Assembly (NCBI RefSeq): GCF_900660745.1
Contig: NZ_LR215048.1
Location: forward strand, 682,001 to 746,000
Origin: Haploplasma axanthum
GTDB taxonomy: Bacteria > Bacillota_I > Bacilli_A > Acholeplasmatales > Acholeplasmataceae
Reading direction: 5' to 3'
Length of the DNA: 64,000 nucleotides
Part shown: positions 36,731 to 45,300 of the stretch, in pieces
Layout of the letters: each line of letters opens with the position of its first letter
Numbering within the stretch: position 1 is the stretch's first letter
The notes under the pieces: model-generated
Database searches by the model: none
Told to the model about the DNA's origin: nothing
What the model saw: only the letters and a program-made list of their open reading frames with translations
Made by a program: the position numbers and the translations under genes

Positions 36731-37791
36731 TGGAAAAAGTATTAGAAGTTAAAGACTTAAAAATATCATTTAAAACACAAAACGGTATTTTAAAAGCAGT
36801 TAGAAATATTAACTTTGATTTATATAAAGGTGAAACTTTAGCAATTGTTGGTGAATCAGGTTCAGGTAAAAGTGTTACATCTAGAGCAATAATGGGACTT
36901 TTAGCTGGGAATGCAATCCATGAAGGTGGTTCTATCTTTTTTGAAAATCAAGATTTAATGTTAATACCAGAAGAACATTTTCATAGAATTCGTGGAAGTA
37001 GAATTTCAATGATTTTTCAAGATCCAATGTCTAGTTTAAATCCGATTTCACGTGTTGGTAATCAAATTATGGAAGCATTAGTTTTAAAATTAAAAATGCC
37101 AAAAGTAAAAGCTAAACAAAGAGCGATAGAATTAATGACTGAAGTAGGAATACCAGAACCAGAAAAAAGATTCTATCAATATCCTTTCCAGTTTTCTGGA
37201 GGTATGAGACAAAGAATTGTAATAGCGATTGCTCTGGCAAATGATGCTGATATATTAATTTGTGATGAGCCAACTACTGCTTTAGATGTTACGATTCAAG
37301 CACAAATATTAGAACTTATTGAAAAAATTAAAAAAGAAAGAAATCTTTCTGTGATTTTTATTACACATGATTTAGGCGTTGTTGCAAATGTTGCTGATCG
37401 TGTAGCTGTTATGTATGCAGGTAAGGTTGTTGAGTATGGTAAAGTTGATGAAATCTTCTATAATCCAAAACATCCTTATACATGGGCATTACTTTCTTCT
37501 ATGCCTAGTGTTGATACTGATGCTGAAAAACTTGAAGCTATTCCTGGTACACCACCTAATATGGTTGAATCATCAACAAATATTTTAAAAGGTGATTTGT
37601 TTGCTGCTAGAAATAAATATGCAATGAAAATCGATTTAGAATCTGAACCACCTTTCTTTAAGGTTTCAGATACACATTATGCTGCTACTTGGTTACTTCA
37701 TCCTGATGCTCCAAAAGTTGAAATGCCTGCAGCTGTTAAGAAAATAATTGAAAAGCATGAACAAAGGGGGGCATCAAATGAAAAACACTAG
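36730..37791 (+). CDS. oppD: Oligopeptide ABC transporter ATPase OppD
   Basis: A 353-residue ATPase. Walker A GESGSGKS is at 41-48, the Q-loop [11 protein letters not shown] near 95, the signature FSGGMRQR near 157, and Walker [13 protein letters not shown] near 178. The C-terminal segment with [12 protein letters not shown] is the usual oligopeptide-transporter tail, here extended by about 60 residues. Normal length, in contrast to OppF. It overlaps the start region of oppF by 14 bases. Confidence 0.93.
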   Translation: MEKVLEVKDLKISFKTQNGILKAVRNINFDLYKGETLAIVGESGSGKSVTSRAIMGLLAGNAIHEGGSIFFENQDLMLIPEEHFHRIRGSRISMIFQDPMSSLNPISRVGNQIMEALVLKLKMPKVKAKQRAIELMTEVGIPEPEKRFYQYPFQFSGGMRQRIVIAIALANDADILICDEPTTALDVTIQAQILELIEKIKKERNLSVIFITHDLGVVANVADRVAVMYAGKVVEYGKVDEIFYNPKHPYTWALLSSMPSVDTDAEKLEAIPGTPPNMVESSTNILKGDLFAARNKYAMKIDLESEPPFFKVSDTHYAATWLLHPDAPKVEMPAAVKKIIEKHEQRGASNEKH

Positions 37792-39844
37792 TGTTGACTA
37801 TTCGAAAAAAGTATTGGAAGTTAAAAATTTAAGACAATATTTTAAAGTAGGTAGTGGAGGAAAAAAAATAACTGTTAAAGCTGTTGATGGTGTAAGTTTT
37901 GATGTGTATAAGAGAGAAGTTTTTGGGTTGGTTGGTGAGTCTGGTTGTGGTAAAACTACAACTGGAAGAACGATAATAAAATTATATAATCCAACTGATG
38001 GAACTGTAGTTTACAATAATAATGTTGTTGGTGCAGGCTATGAAGGATTCTTATATGACATTAGAAAACTACGTAAAGAAGCTAGATTTGAGATTTTGAC
38101 AAATAAACCACTAGACTACAAACTTTATCTTTTGAATAAAGAGTATAAAGAAAAAATTAATGAAATTAAGAAACAAAAAGAAAATTTTAAAAATGAATTT
38201 AAAGAACAGATTCAACTTATTAAAAAACCAATTACAGATAATAAGGAAGAACTTAGAGATACAAAAGTCAAATATAAACTGAATATGTCTGAATTAGAAC
38301 ATCAATATCAACTTTCTGTAGACAAAATATATAGTGAAAGTGTTTCACGTATTATTGAAAATAGAAATGATAATGTAAGTTTAATAAACAAAAGAGCTAA
38401 AGATAAAACAAGATTTATTTTGTCATCAAAAATTGAAAAATATGAAAAAGATGAACAAGTAAGAATTATCGAACAAACTCGTGATAGCGAAATCTTATAT
38501 GTCGAAGACAAAATGAAAAAAGAGTTAGCTAATAAATTGAATATTTCTAATCTTGATGAGATTGATTTAAAAACAATTAAAAAGACTATTGTTGTTGAAG
38601 AAAAAACTAGACTGAAGCAAGAAGTTTTAGAATTTAAAGAAAAATTCAATGAAGAAAAAACTGTTATAACTAAAGAATTTGAATTAGCAATAGAAAAAAT
38701 TCAATCTGTTTCAATTAATAAAGATGAAATAGATAGCAAGATTAATAGTTTGACACAAGAATCTAAAGAAAAAATTATAGATTTTGATAATCAAATTAAA
38801 GACTTAGATAATGAGTTAAAAAATCAAGTTTTAAAAACTAAAGAAGATGCTAAAAATAATCCTGATGCTTATGTTGAAAATACAGCGAAAATAGATGAGA
38901 TAAAGAGTAGATTATTAGTTAATATTAATGAAAAGAAAAAATTAATTCAAGAAGCTAAACGTCAAAATAGTTTCCGCGAAAGTGAAGAAGATAAGAATAA
39001 GAGGATTGAATTAATAAATTCAGAAAAAGATAGATATTTGGCAGAAAAAATAGTTATTTCTGAAATTGAAGATGATAAGCTTAGAAAGACTAGATCTCAA
39101 GAAGCTAAAAAGAATCATCAAGACAAACTTAATGAAATAAATAAATTAAAACCAAGTCATGTAAATTTCTTATCAACAATGCAAATGATATTTCAAGATC
39201 CAATTTCATCACTGAATCCACGTATGGTTGTTGGTGATATTATATCTGAAGGATTACGTATAAAAGGTGTAACTGATAAAAAAGAAATCCAAAAACGTGT
39301 TTTTGAAATGCTAAATTTAGTTGGATTAAGTAAAGAACATGCTAGTAGATATCCACATGAGTTTAGTGGTGGACAAAGACAAAGAATTGGTATTGCACGT
39401 GCGCTAATAGTAAATCCTGATTTTATTATTGCTGATGAACCTATAAGTGCTCTTGATGTTTCTATTCAAGCTCAAGTTATTAATCTTTTAAACGAGTTAA
39501 AAGAGAAATTAGGATTAACAATTTTATTCGTTGCCCACGATTTATCAGTTGTTAAATATTTTAGTGATAGAATTGCAGTAATGTATTTTGGTAAGATAGT
39601 GGAACTTGCTTCTTCTGAAGAGTTGTTTGCTAATCCACTTCACCCGTATACTAAATCTTTATTGTCTGCAATCCCACATCCAGACCCTGAATTAGAAAAA
39701 ACACGTAAGAGAATTATATATGATTTAAGTGTTCATGATTATAGAACACAAAAACCAACACTACGTGAAATTAAACCTGGTCATTTTATATCAGCAAATG
39801 ATGCGGAATATAAGAAGTATTTAAAAGAATTAGGAGGCAAATAA
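37778..39844 (+). CDS. oppF: Oligopeptide ABC transporter ATPase OppF with a giant coiled-coil insert
   Basis: About 688 residues. Walker A GESGCGKT is at 53-60, but the Q-loop [12 protein letters not shown] comes only at about 470; in OppD that gap is about 56 residues, so roughly 360 residues are inserted inside the nucleotide-binding domain. The insert (about 110-455) is highly charged, Lys/Glu-rich and predicted as coiled coil. The signature FSGGQRQR and Walker [13 protein letters not shown] follow normally. Enlarged OppF proteins are also known from Mycoplasma. The ATG at 37778 after AAGGGGGG is preferred to the earlier frame start. Confidence 0.92.
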   Translation: MKNTSVDYSKKVLEVKNLRQYFKVGSGGKKITVKAVDGVSFDVYKREVFGLVGESGCGKTTTGRTIIKLYNPTDGTVVYNNNVVGAGYEGFLYDIRKLRKEARFEILTNKPLDYKLYLLNKEYKEKINEIKKQKENFKNEFKEQIQLIKKPITDNKEELRDTKVKYKLNMSELEHQYQLSVDKIYSESVSRIIENRNDNVSLINKRAKDKTRFILSSKIEKYEKDEQVRIIEQTRDSEILYVEDKMKKELANKLNISNLDEIDLKTIKKTIVVEEKTRLKQEVLEFKEKFNEEKTVITKEFELAIEKIQSVSINKDEIDSKINSLTQESKEKIIDFDNQIKDLDNELKNQVLKTKEDAKNNPDAYVENTAKIDEIKSRLLVNINEKKKLIQEAKRQNSFRESEEDKNKRIELINSEKDRYLAEKIVISEIEDDKLRKTRSQEAKKNHQDKLNEINKLKPSHVNFLSTMQMIFQDPISSLNPRMVVGDIISEGLRIKGVTDKKEIQKRVFEMLNLVGLSKEHASRYPHEFSGGQRQRIGIARALIVNPDFIIADEPISALDVSIQAQVINLLNELKEKLGLTILFVAHDLSVVKYFSDRIAVMYFGKIVELASSEELFANPLHPYTKSLLSAIPHPDPELEKTRKRIIYDLSVHDYRTQKPTLREIKPGHFISANDAEYKKYLKELGGK

Positions 39845-39845
39845 A

Positions 39846-40469
39846 ATGAAAAAATTAATTACTATTACAATTATTTTATTTCTAATCTTAATCGTTGCAG
39901 TACAGCCAAAACCAAAACCACAAAAGGAATATACCGTTGTTTTTTATACAAATGGTGGTAGCACAATATCAACATTAACTGTTCCATCGAACTCTAAAAT
40001 CGATGAGCCATTAAAACCTACACGTACTTCATCAGAGTTTTCTGGTTGGTATACGACAAGTACATTTGATGAAGGAACTAGGTTTAATTTTAATGTTAAT
40101 ACTGTAAAACAAAGTATTACTTTATATGCCAAATGGGATGTAGATGTGTTCAAAGTTGAATATGATTTTGCTGGTGGAGAGTTACCAAATGAGGAAGCAA
40201 GAAAAAGCTATCCAACAGAATTTTCTTTTGATAGTTCTATTGTTTACTTTAAACCTAGTGATTCAAGTACTCATCCAATACACGAATCGTATGGAAGATT
40301 TACTGGATGGAGAGAAATACCACAATCAGAATATATTAAATTAAGTTCAGAAGAAAAAGAAAAATATCCATTTATTGAATTATTACGTCCTAAATCTGAT
40401 TTGAAAACATTATATCCTGATCTTATTATTAAGTTATATGCTTACTATCGTTTTTTTCCAGTAGAATAG
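39846..40469 (+). CDS. Small exported protein with InlB-B/Flg_new repeats
   Basis: A 207-residue protein with an N-terminal hydrophobic export or anchor segment and no lipobox. It contains a clear Listeria-Bacteroides (Flg_new) repeat (YTVVFYTNGG to FSGWYTTS to ITLYAKWDV, residues 28-98) and a second, diverged one (VEYDFAGGEL to FTGWREI to LYAYYRF). It begins two bases after the oppF stop behind AGGAGG, so it is the last opp operon gene; a role in peptide uptake is only suggested by position. The same repeat type is amplified in the MACPF protein downstream of the IS. Confidence 0.75.
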   Translation: MKKLITITIILFLILIVAVQPKPKPQKEYTVVFYTNGGSTISTLTVPSNSKIDEPLKPTRTSSEFSGWYTTSTFDEGTRFNFNVNTVKQSITLYAKWDVDVFKVEYDFAGGELPNEEARKSYPTEFSFDSSIVYFKPSDSSTHPIHESYGRFTGWREIPQSEYIKLSSEEKEKYPFIELLRPKSDLKTLYPDLIIKLYAYYRFFPVE

Positions 40470-40520
40470 CAAATACTTAAAGATATATAAGGTTATAAAG
40501 ATTTTATTGATTATAATTAG

Positions 40521-40528
40521 TAAAATAA
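40521..40528 (+). repeat. 8-bp target duplication, left copy
   Basis: TAAAATAA directly before the IS left end; identical to 42136-42143. Confidence 0.9.
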
Positions 40529-40550
40529 GGCTCTTAGTAATATCGTGTGG
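40529..40550 (+). repeat. IS left terminal inverted repeat
   Basis: Begins GGCTCTT, the usual ISL3-family terminus, and ends GTGTGG. Confidence 0.88.
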
Positions 40551-40565
40551 TTTTATTGAAAACAC

Positions 40566-40583
40566 CTATGTAATTAGGTGTGG
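40566..40583 (+). repeat. IS subterminal repeat, left copy 1
   Basis: CTATGTAATTAGGTGTGG, one of four 18-bp copies with consensus CTATGTAATATAGTGTGG; likely transposase-binding sites. Confidence 0.65.
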
Positions 40584-40592
40584 CTAAGTAGC

Positions 40593-40610
40593 CTATGTAA
40601 TATAATGTGG
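40593..40610 (+). repeat. IS subterminal repeat, left copy 2
   Basis: CTATGTAATATAATGTGG, 27 bp after copy 1. Confidence 0.65.
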
Positions 40611-40618
40611 TATGTAAT

Positions 40619-40656
40619 AAAGCGGAAGAATCTAAACCTGATTTCTTCCGCTTTTT
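40619..40656 (+). terminator. Terminator inside the IS left end
   Basis: AAAGCGGAAGAA and TTCTTCCGCTTT form a 12-bp stem followed on the + strand by more T. It would stop transcription entering the IS from the opp operon; it may also end transposase mRNA on the other strand, though the tail there is poor. Confidence 0.75.
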
Positions 40657-40675
40657 CTATCCAATCTATTTTAAT

Positions 40676-41986
40676 TTATTCGGGTATTTTAAGGGCTACA
40701 TCTTTATTAATAGAATAAATGATTCTAGCTCTTAATCTCTTAAAACTTTTAATCCCATTACTAGTCTTAATAATAGTCTTTATTCTAGAATTAGTACCTT
40801 CAATTGGTCCATTAGATAATCTTCTATTAGAATCGGATTTAATAAAGGAATTAATAATCTCATTCTTCCAATTAGAAAGTAATTTACCAAAAGATCTAAT
40901 ATCTTCTAACCTGTGATTACGATATTTAGTAATTAAATCAGATAGTAATTCTTTAGCATTATCAAAATTAGAGTTTCTATTAAACTCACGATATTCTTCC
41001 TTGATTTTATAAACTTCAGTTAAATCATCATCAATGGATAAAAGAAAATCTTTAATAGAAGATTTATTAAGACTAATTCTAAACTTAGGAATAGAAATAT
41101 AACCATTATAGATATTATCGTATTCTTTAGTAAAGAAATAATGAAACTTCTTTAACATATAATATTTATCATTCTTATAAGTTTTAAACTCAATATTACC
41201 AGCATATTTATTCATTACTTTAATACGATGCTTATTAACGATATCATTAATATGTTTAATAACATGAAAAGAATCAATAGCTATTAAAGCTTTAGGCATA
41301 ACTTTAGATATAACGTCTTTATAAGGCTTCCACATATCAATAATAACTACTTTAACACTATCTAATTCAGTATGTTTAAGACTAGATAGATATTCTAATA
41401 GATATGATTTATGACGAGTTTTTAAAACATCAATTATTTTTTTTGTTTCAAAATCTAAGAATAGACAAGCATAAGGATGTTTAGTCCTTTTTGAAACATG
41501 AAATTCATCGATACATAAAAACTTAGGTAATATATTTCTATTTGGATCAACATAATCATCAAAAATATCAATAACAGTTTTAGTAGAAACATTAAAGATA
41601 GTAGAAGCACTAGTAAATGTATTAGAAGGATTCTTTAAGTGTTCTAAAATAGATAATTTAGTATAATGACTAATTCTATCTTTATTAATAGTAAAAGGGT
41701 TAGGTTCAAAGAAAGTTTTATTACAAAACTTACAAATGAACCTCCTATGTCTAAAAATAATGTTAACAGGATTACTATTAGAAATACTATGAGTGATAGT
41801 TTTAGTTTTATAACCATGTATTTTAGAATCTACAGAGTTACATACTGGACAATTGATCTTTTTGAGTGACAGAGTTAAATGAACATTGGTTATTGAATTT
41901 GAATTGGTAACATCTAGAATATCAAATTGAAAATCAAAAGAATCATTATGTTTTAAATTTAGAAATTTTATGATATCATCATACAT
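40676..41986 (-). CDS. ISL3-family transposase
   Basis: A 436-residue transposase that looks intact. Two CxxC pairs (CPVCNS at about 36 and CKFCNK at about 80) form the N-terminal zinc ribbon, a helix-turn-helix follows, and the DDE core shows FLCIDEFH (about 150), VVIIDMWKPY (about 207) and GPIEGTNSRIK (about 393), the three acidic residues of the ISL3 (DDE_Tnp_ISL3) domain. An AAGGAGG site precedes the ATG. Intact length and a perfect target duplication suggest a recent, possibly active copy. Confidence 0.93.
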   Translation of the reverse strand: MYDDIIKFLNLKHNDSFDFQFDILDVTNSNSITNVHLTLSLKKINCPVCNSVDSKIHGYKTKTITHSISNSNPVNIIFRHRRFICKFCNKTFFEPNPFTINKDRISHYTKLSILEHLKNPSNTFTSASTIFNVSTKTVIDIFDDYVDPNRNILPKFLCIDEFHVSKRTKHPYACLFLDFETKKIIDVLKTRHKSYLLEYLSSLKHTELDSVKVVIIDMWKPYKDVISKVMPKALIAIDSFHVIKHINDIVNKHRIKVMNKYAGNIEFKTYKNDKYYMLKKFHYFFTKEYDNIYNGYISIPKFRISLNKSSIKDFLLSIDDDLTEVYKIKEEYREFNRNSNFDNAKELLSDLITKYRNHRLEDIRSFGKLLSNWKNEIINSFIKSDSNRRLSNGPIEGTNSRIKTIIKTSNGIKSFKRLRARIIYSINKDVALKIPE

Positions 41987-41990
41987 GAAG

Positions 41991-42040
41991 GACCTCCTTT
42001 GTTAGATTTGGATAGTAACAATATCATAACATAAGAGGTC
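41991..42040 (-). promoter_or_regulatory. Inverted repeat covering the transposase ribosome site
   Basis: On the minus strand GACCTCTT pairs with AAGGAGGTC across a 33-base loop, burying the Shine-Dalgarno AGGAGG. Such structures limit translation of transposase from read-through mRNA in other IS elements; here it is inferred. Confidence 0.4.
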
Positions 42041-42063
42041 TTTTTTTAAATGATTAAAAGAAC

Positions 42064-42081
42064 CTATGTAAAAAAGTGTGG
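42064..42081 (+). repeat. IS subterminal repeat, right copy 1
   Basis: CTATGTAAAAAAGTGTGG, in direct orientation. Confidence 0.6.
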
Positions 42082-42084
42082 TCA

Positions 42085-42102
42085 CCACACTATATTACAT
42101 AG
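42085..42102 (-). repeat. IS subterminal repeat, right copy 2
   Basis: On the minus strand CTATGTAATATAGTGTGG, facing right copy 1 so that GTGTGG-TCA-CCACAC forms a palindrome. Confidence 0.65.
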
Positions 42103-42113
42103 CTATACGATGA

Positions 42114-42135
42114 CCACACGATATTACTAATAACT
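42114..42135 (-). repeat. IS right terminal inverted repeat
   Basis: Reads AGTTATTAGTAATATCGTGTGG on the minus strand; mismatches to the left end are at positions 1, 3 and 5. Confidence 0.88.
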
Positions 42136-42143
42136 TAAAATAA
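42136..42143 (+). repeat. 8-bp target duplication, right copy
   Basis: TAAAATAA immediately after the IS right end. Confidence 0.9.
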
Positions 42144-42152
42144 TAAAGAGAT

Positions 42153-42179
42153 AGGTCCAAAATTTTGGACCTTTTTCTT
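42153..42179 (+). terminator. Terminator displaced from the opp operon by the IS
   Basis: AGGTCCAAAATTTTGGACCT is a perfect palindrome followed by TTTTCTTTTTTTT. Without the IS it would lie about 67 bases after the 207-residue gene. Confidence 0.85.
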
Positions 42180-42396
42180 TTTTTTATAAAAGTTTATTTT
42201 TTAAAATCTATATTGTGATATTAGAACAAGTTAAATAACCACATGTACTCTTATGTTCTCCAATTAAGTGACACATGTGCTCTACAAAAAAGTAAAATAA
42301 TACAATAATATAAGTATAGTACTATAAAAAAGGAAAGGAGATATTATATTTGTAGGGTAGTACAGTTAGTATATTTAATAGTGAAAGGAAAAAACT
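42180..42396 (+). other. Leader region of the MACPF gene
   Basis: No gene was seen. It holds a 12-bp direct repeat CACATGTACTCT (42240-42251) and CACATGTGCTCT (42272-42283), one mismatch apart and spaced 32 bp, then an AT-rich stretch with TATAGTACTATA. An AAAGGAG at about 42334 has no good reading frame behind it. The promoter could not be placed confidently. Confidence 0.4.
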
Positions 42397-45300
42397 ATGC
42401 TAAAAAAAATAAGTTATATTGTTTTTTTAATTACATCACTTTTTGTATTATATGCATGTAAAAGTAATGATGTAGTAAATGATGATTATGAATCTAAAAA
42501 TGGGGAATTAATTAAAACGGTAGATTCAGCAGGTAATAAAGTTGAAATTGGAGCATATGCTACACATAATGCAAATGATGTTGATGCTTCATTCTTAGGG
42601 TATGGAATTAATCTTGCAAATTATTCACAAGTAAGTGCTAGAAATACAAATATTACGTTTCCAGTATTTGCAAGGGATAAAATAAGTCAGCAACAAGTTA
42701 TTAAAGTTTATGAAACAGTAACTGACATTAAAAATATTGAGGGAAAAACAATGGAAGAATATATCCAAAGTTTACAAGTTAAAGCGAAAGTTAAATTAGG
42801 TGCTCCATTTGGAAAATTAGATATTGCTGCATCATTTAGTACACAAACTACAAATTCTAAAGAACAAATGTACAAGACAATTGATATACAAGAACAAAGT
42901 TATTATTTAGGATTACAAGTTAATCCTAATGATTATGCTGATATGCTTTCTGAAAGCTTTGTAAATGATGCTAAAAATCTTCCGATAGAACAGTTTATTA
43001 GAAGATATGGAAGCCATGTTTTAACAAGTGTAACTATGGGTGGAGCAATGAAACTTGATTATACTATTGCAAGCTTTGATGATACAAATGTTAATAATGT
43101 AAGTGTTGCTGTTGACGCATCAGTTCGTGGATGGATCAAAACAAACGTTGATATTGATGTAGATTATAGAGAAAGTATAAAGAATAAAAATGTTAATGTA
43201 TCAGTTAACTTAAGTGTCATTGGTGGTGAGACTGTTGGTATATATTCTGAACAAGATATATCTAAAAAATATGCTGAATGGCAAAAGTCTATTAAGGATA
43301 AACCATCATTAATGGGTATTAAAGATGATAATTCTTTATATCCAATATGGGATATTGTTGCAGGTATTAACTCTAATGGAGATAGTGATAATGCAATATA
43401 TCAAAAGCGTGCATCAGAAATTCAAGCATACTTCCTAAAAGTTGGACAAGACAATTATCAAAGTATATTAAGTCAGTACTCAGAAAAAAAGATAGTTTTT
43501 CCAAGTGGTATAAAGAAAGTAACAATTGAACCAGAAGGAAATACTGATATAGCAAAAATACAAGATATAACTTATAAAACTGGAGTATTAAATTCAAATA
43601 CTAGATATAAAGTAAATCTTGAATATGAAAACGAAGTTACAGGGCACCATTCAATTACGTATATTCCAATAAAAGAATCTGAAAATGTTAAAGTAAGCTC
43701 AAATGGAATTCTAGAAGCAACACTACCTGATAATATAGATAGTGCAAATGTTGAAGTACTTATTAATGCTGGAGGTATATCAAGGACTGTAAAACTATAT
43801 ATAGAAAAAGTGTTTAGAGTTGATTATGTTTCAAATGGTGGCAATGACTTAAATAGTATTGATGGCATACAAAAGTATTCTACAATATATGAGCCTATAG
43901 AACCATATAAAGAAAATTATCAGTTTGTTGGATGGTATACAGATCAAGCATTAACACAAAGATATGACTTTGATGAGAAAATTGTATCTGATTTGGTTCT
44001 ATATGCAAAATGGAATAGACTTTTAACAGTTACATACGTAATTGAAGGGGATAGAACAGACATTAAAAATGGATACATAAGTGGAGAAACAAAAGTTATT
44101 GATGATTTTATTCCTAGAAAAGTTGGTTATTACTTTAAAGGTTGGTATATGGAAAGAGAATTAAAAACACAATATACATTTGATGAAACTATAAGTAAAG
44201 ATCTTGTACTATATGCTAAATGGGAAAAACTATTAACAGTTACATTCTATGATGGAGAAACATTAATTGAGTCAAGAGATGGATTTAGAAAAGGAATTGA
44301 CTTAGTAGTCGATGCTCCAGTAGTATCAAAAGATGAATATATATTTGAAGGATGGTACACAGATTTAAACTTAATTACTAAGTATGAGTTTAATAGTGCG
44401 TTAACAAATGACACTAATATATATGCAAAATGGAAGAAAAAACCTACTTATATAGTTACATTTGATTTGGGGATTGAAGGAAAAAATCGTCTTGCAGAAA
44501 ATCTTAAAGATGGAGATAAAATCTATATAAATGAATACGTTACGAATGATGATCTAAACCGTAACGGATACAAGTTTATCGGATGGTATTTTATTGCTAA
44601 TGGTGAGGAAAGAAAATACACAGGAAATGAATTTGTCGTAAATTCTGATTTTACATTTACAGCAAAATGGTTGCCAAAACAAATATATACTCTAACATTC
44701 AAGTTTATGACTGATAAAAATGATTTTGTAGATACTGGTAATGAGGAATCATCTAAATTTGATCTTAACCAACATTCTGTTTTAGCGTCACCTAAGAAAC
44801 ATGGATATATATTTGATGGATGGTATACAATGAATGAAGATGGCATAGAAAGAAAATTAATCGGCACAGTATTTGAAGTGAATGGTAATATGACCTTTAC
44901 TGCTAAATGGATCATGGGACAAGTTACGATTACATATGAGGGTTTAAAAGAGGGTGATTCTAATACTAATCCAGGAAGTGTTTCAATCATTAATCCATTA
45001 GAACTTAAAAAGGCTGAAAGAAAAGGATATACATTTGATGGATGGTATGAAGAAATTACCTTAGAAAATTATCAATTAGTTGAAGAAATCAATCTTAATG
45101 ATAGAGATCCAGAAATAGAAGAGATTATTTTACAAGCTAGATGGACAAAAACTAAATATACTATCACATATCATAATGTTGATTCAAACAGTGAAAATAA
45201 TCCAACCACATTCTATTTTGATGATAAACCTAAATCTTTACATGATGCAACAAGACCAGGATATACATTTGTTGGTTGGTATAGAAACGTTGATTCAACT

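Larger units (their letters stand above)
40529..42135. mobile_element. ISL3-family insertion sequence, intact
   Basis: A 1607-bp element bounded by 22-bp terminal inverted repeats (left GGCTCTTAGTAATATCGTGTGG; right end matches at 19 of 22 positions) and flanked by a perfect 8-bp direct repeat, the duplication size of ISL3 elements. It carries one full-length transposase on the minus strand and several subterminal repeats. Boundaries are fixed by the duplication. Lies between the last opp operon gene and a terminator. Confidence 0.93.

Noticed and set aside
42334..42360. Small leader gene behind an AAAGGAG upstream of the MACPF gene
   Set aside because: No start codon with an open frame longer than a few codons follows it.
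44523..44990. Minus-strand open frame of 155 codons inside the MACPF gene
   Set aside because: It lies opposite the repeat coding region, has no ribosome site or recognisable protein, and results from low stop density on the reverse of repetitive sequence.
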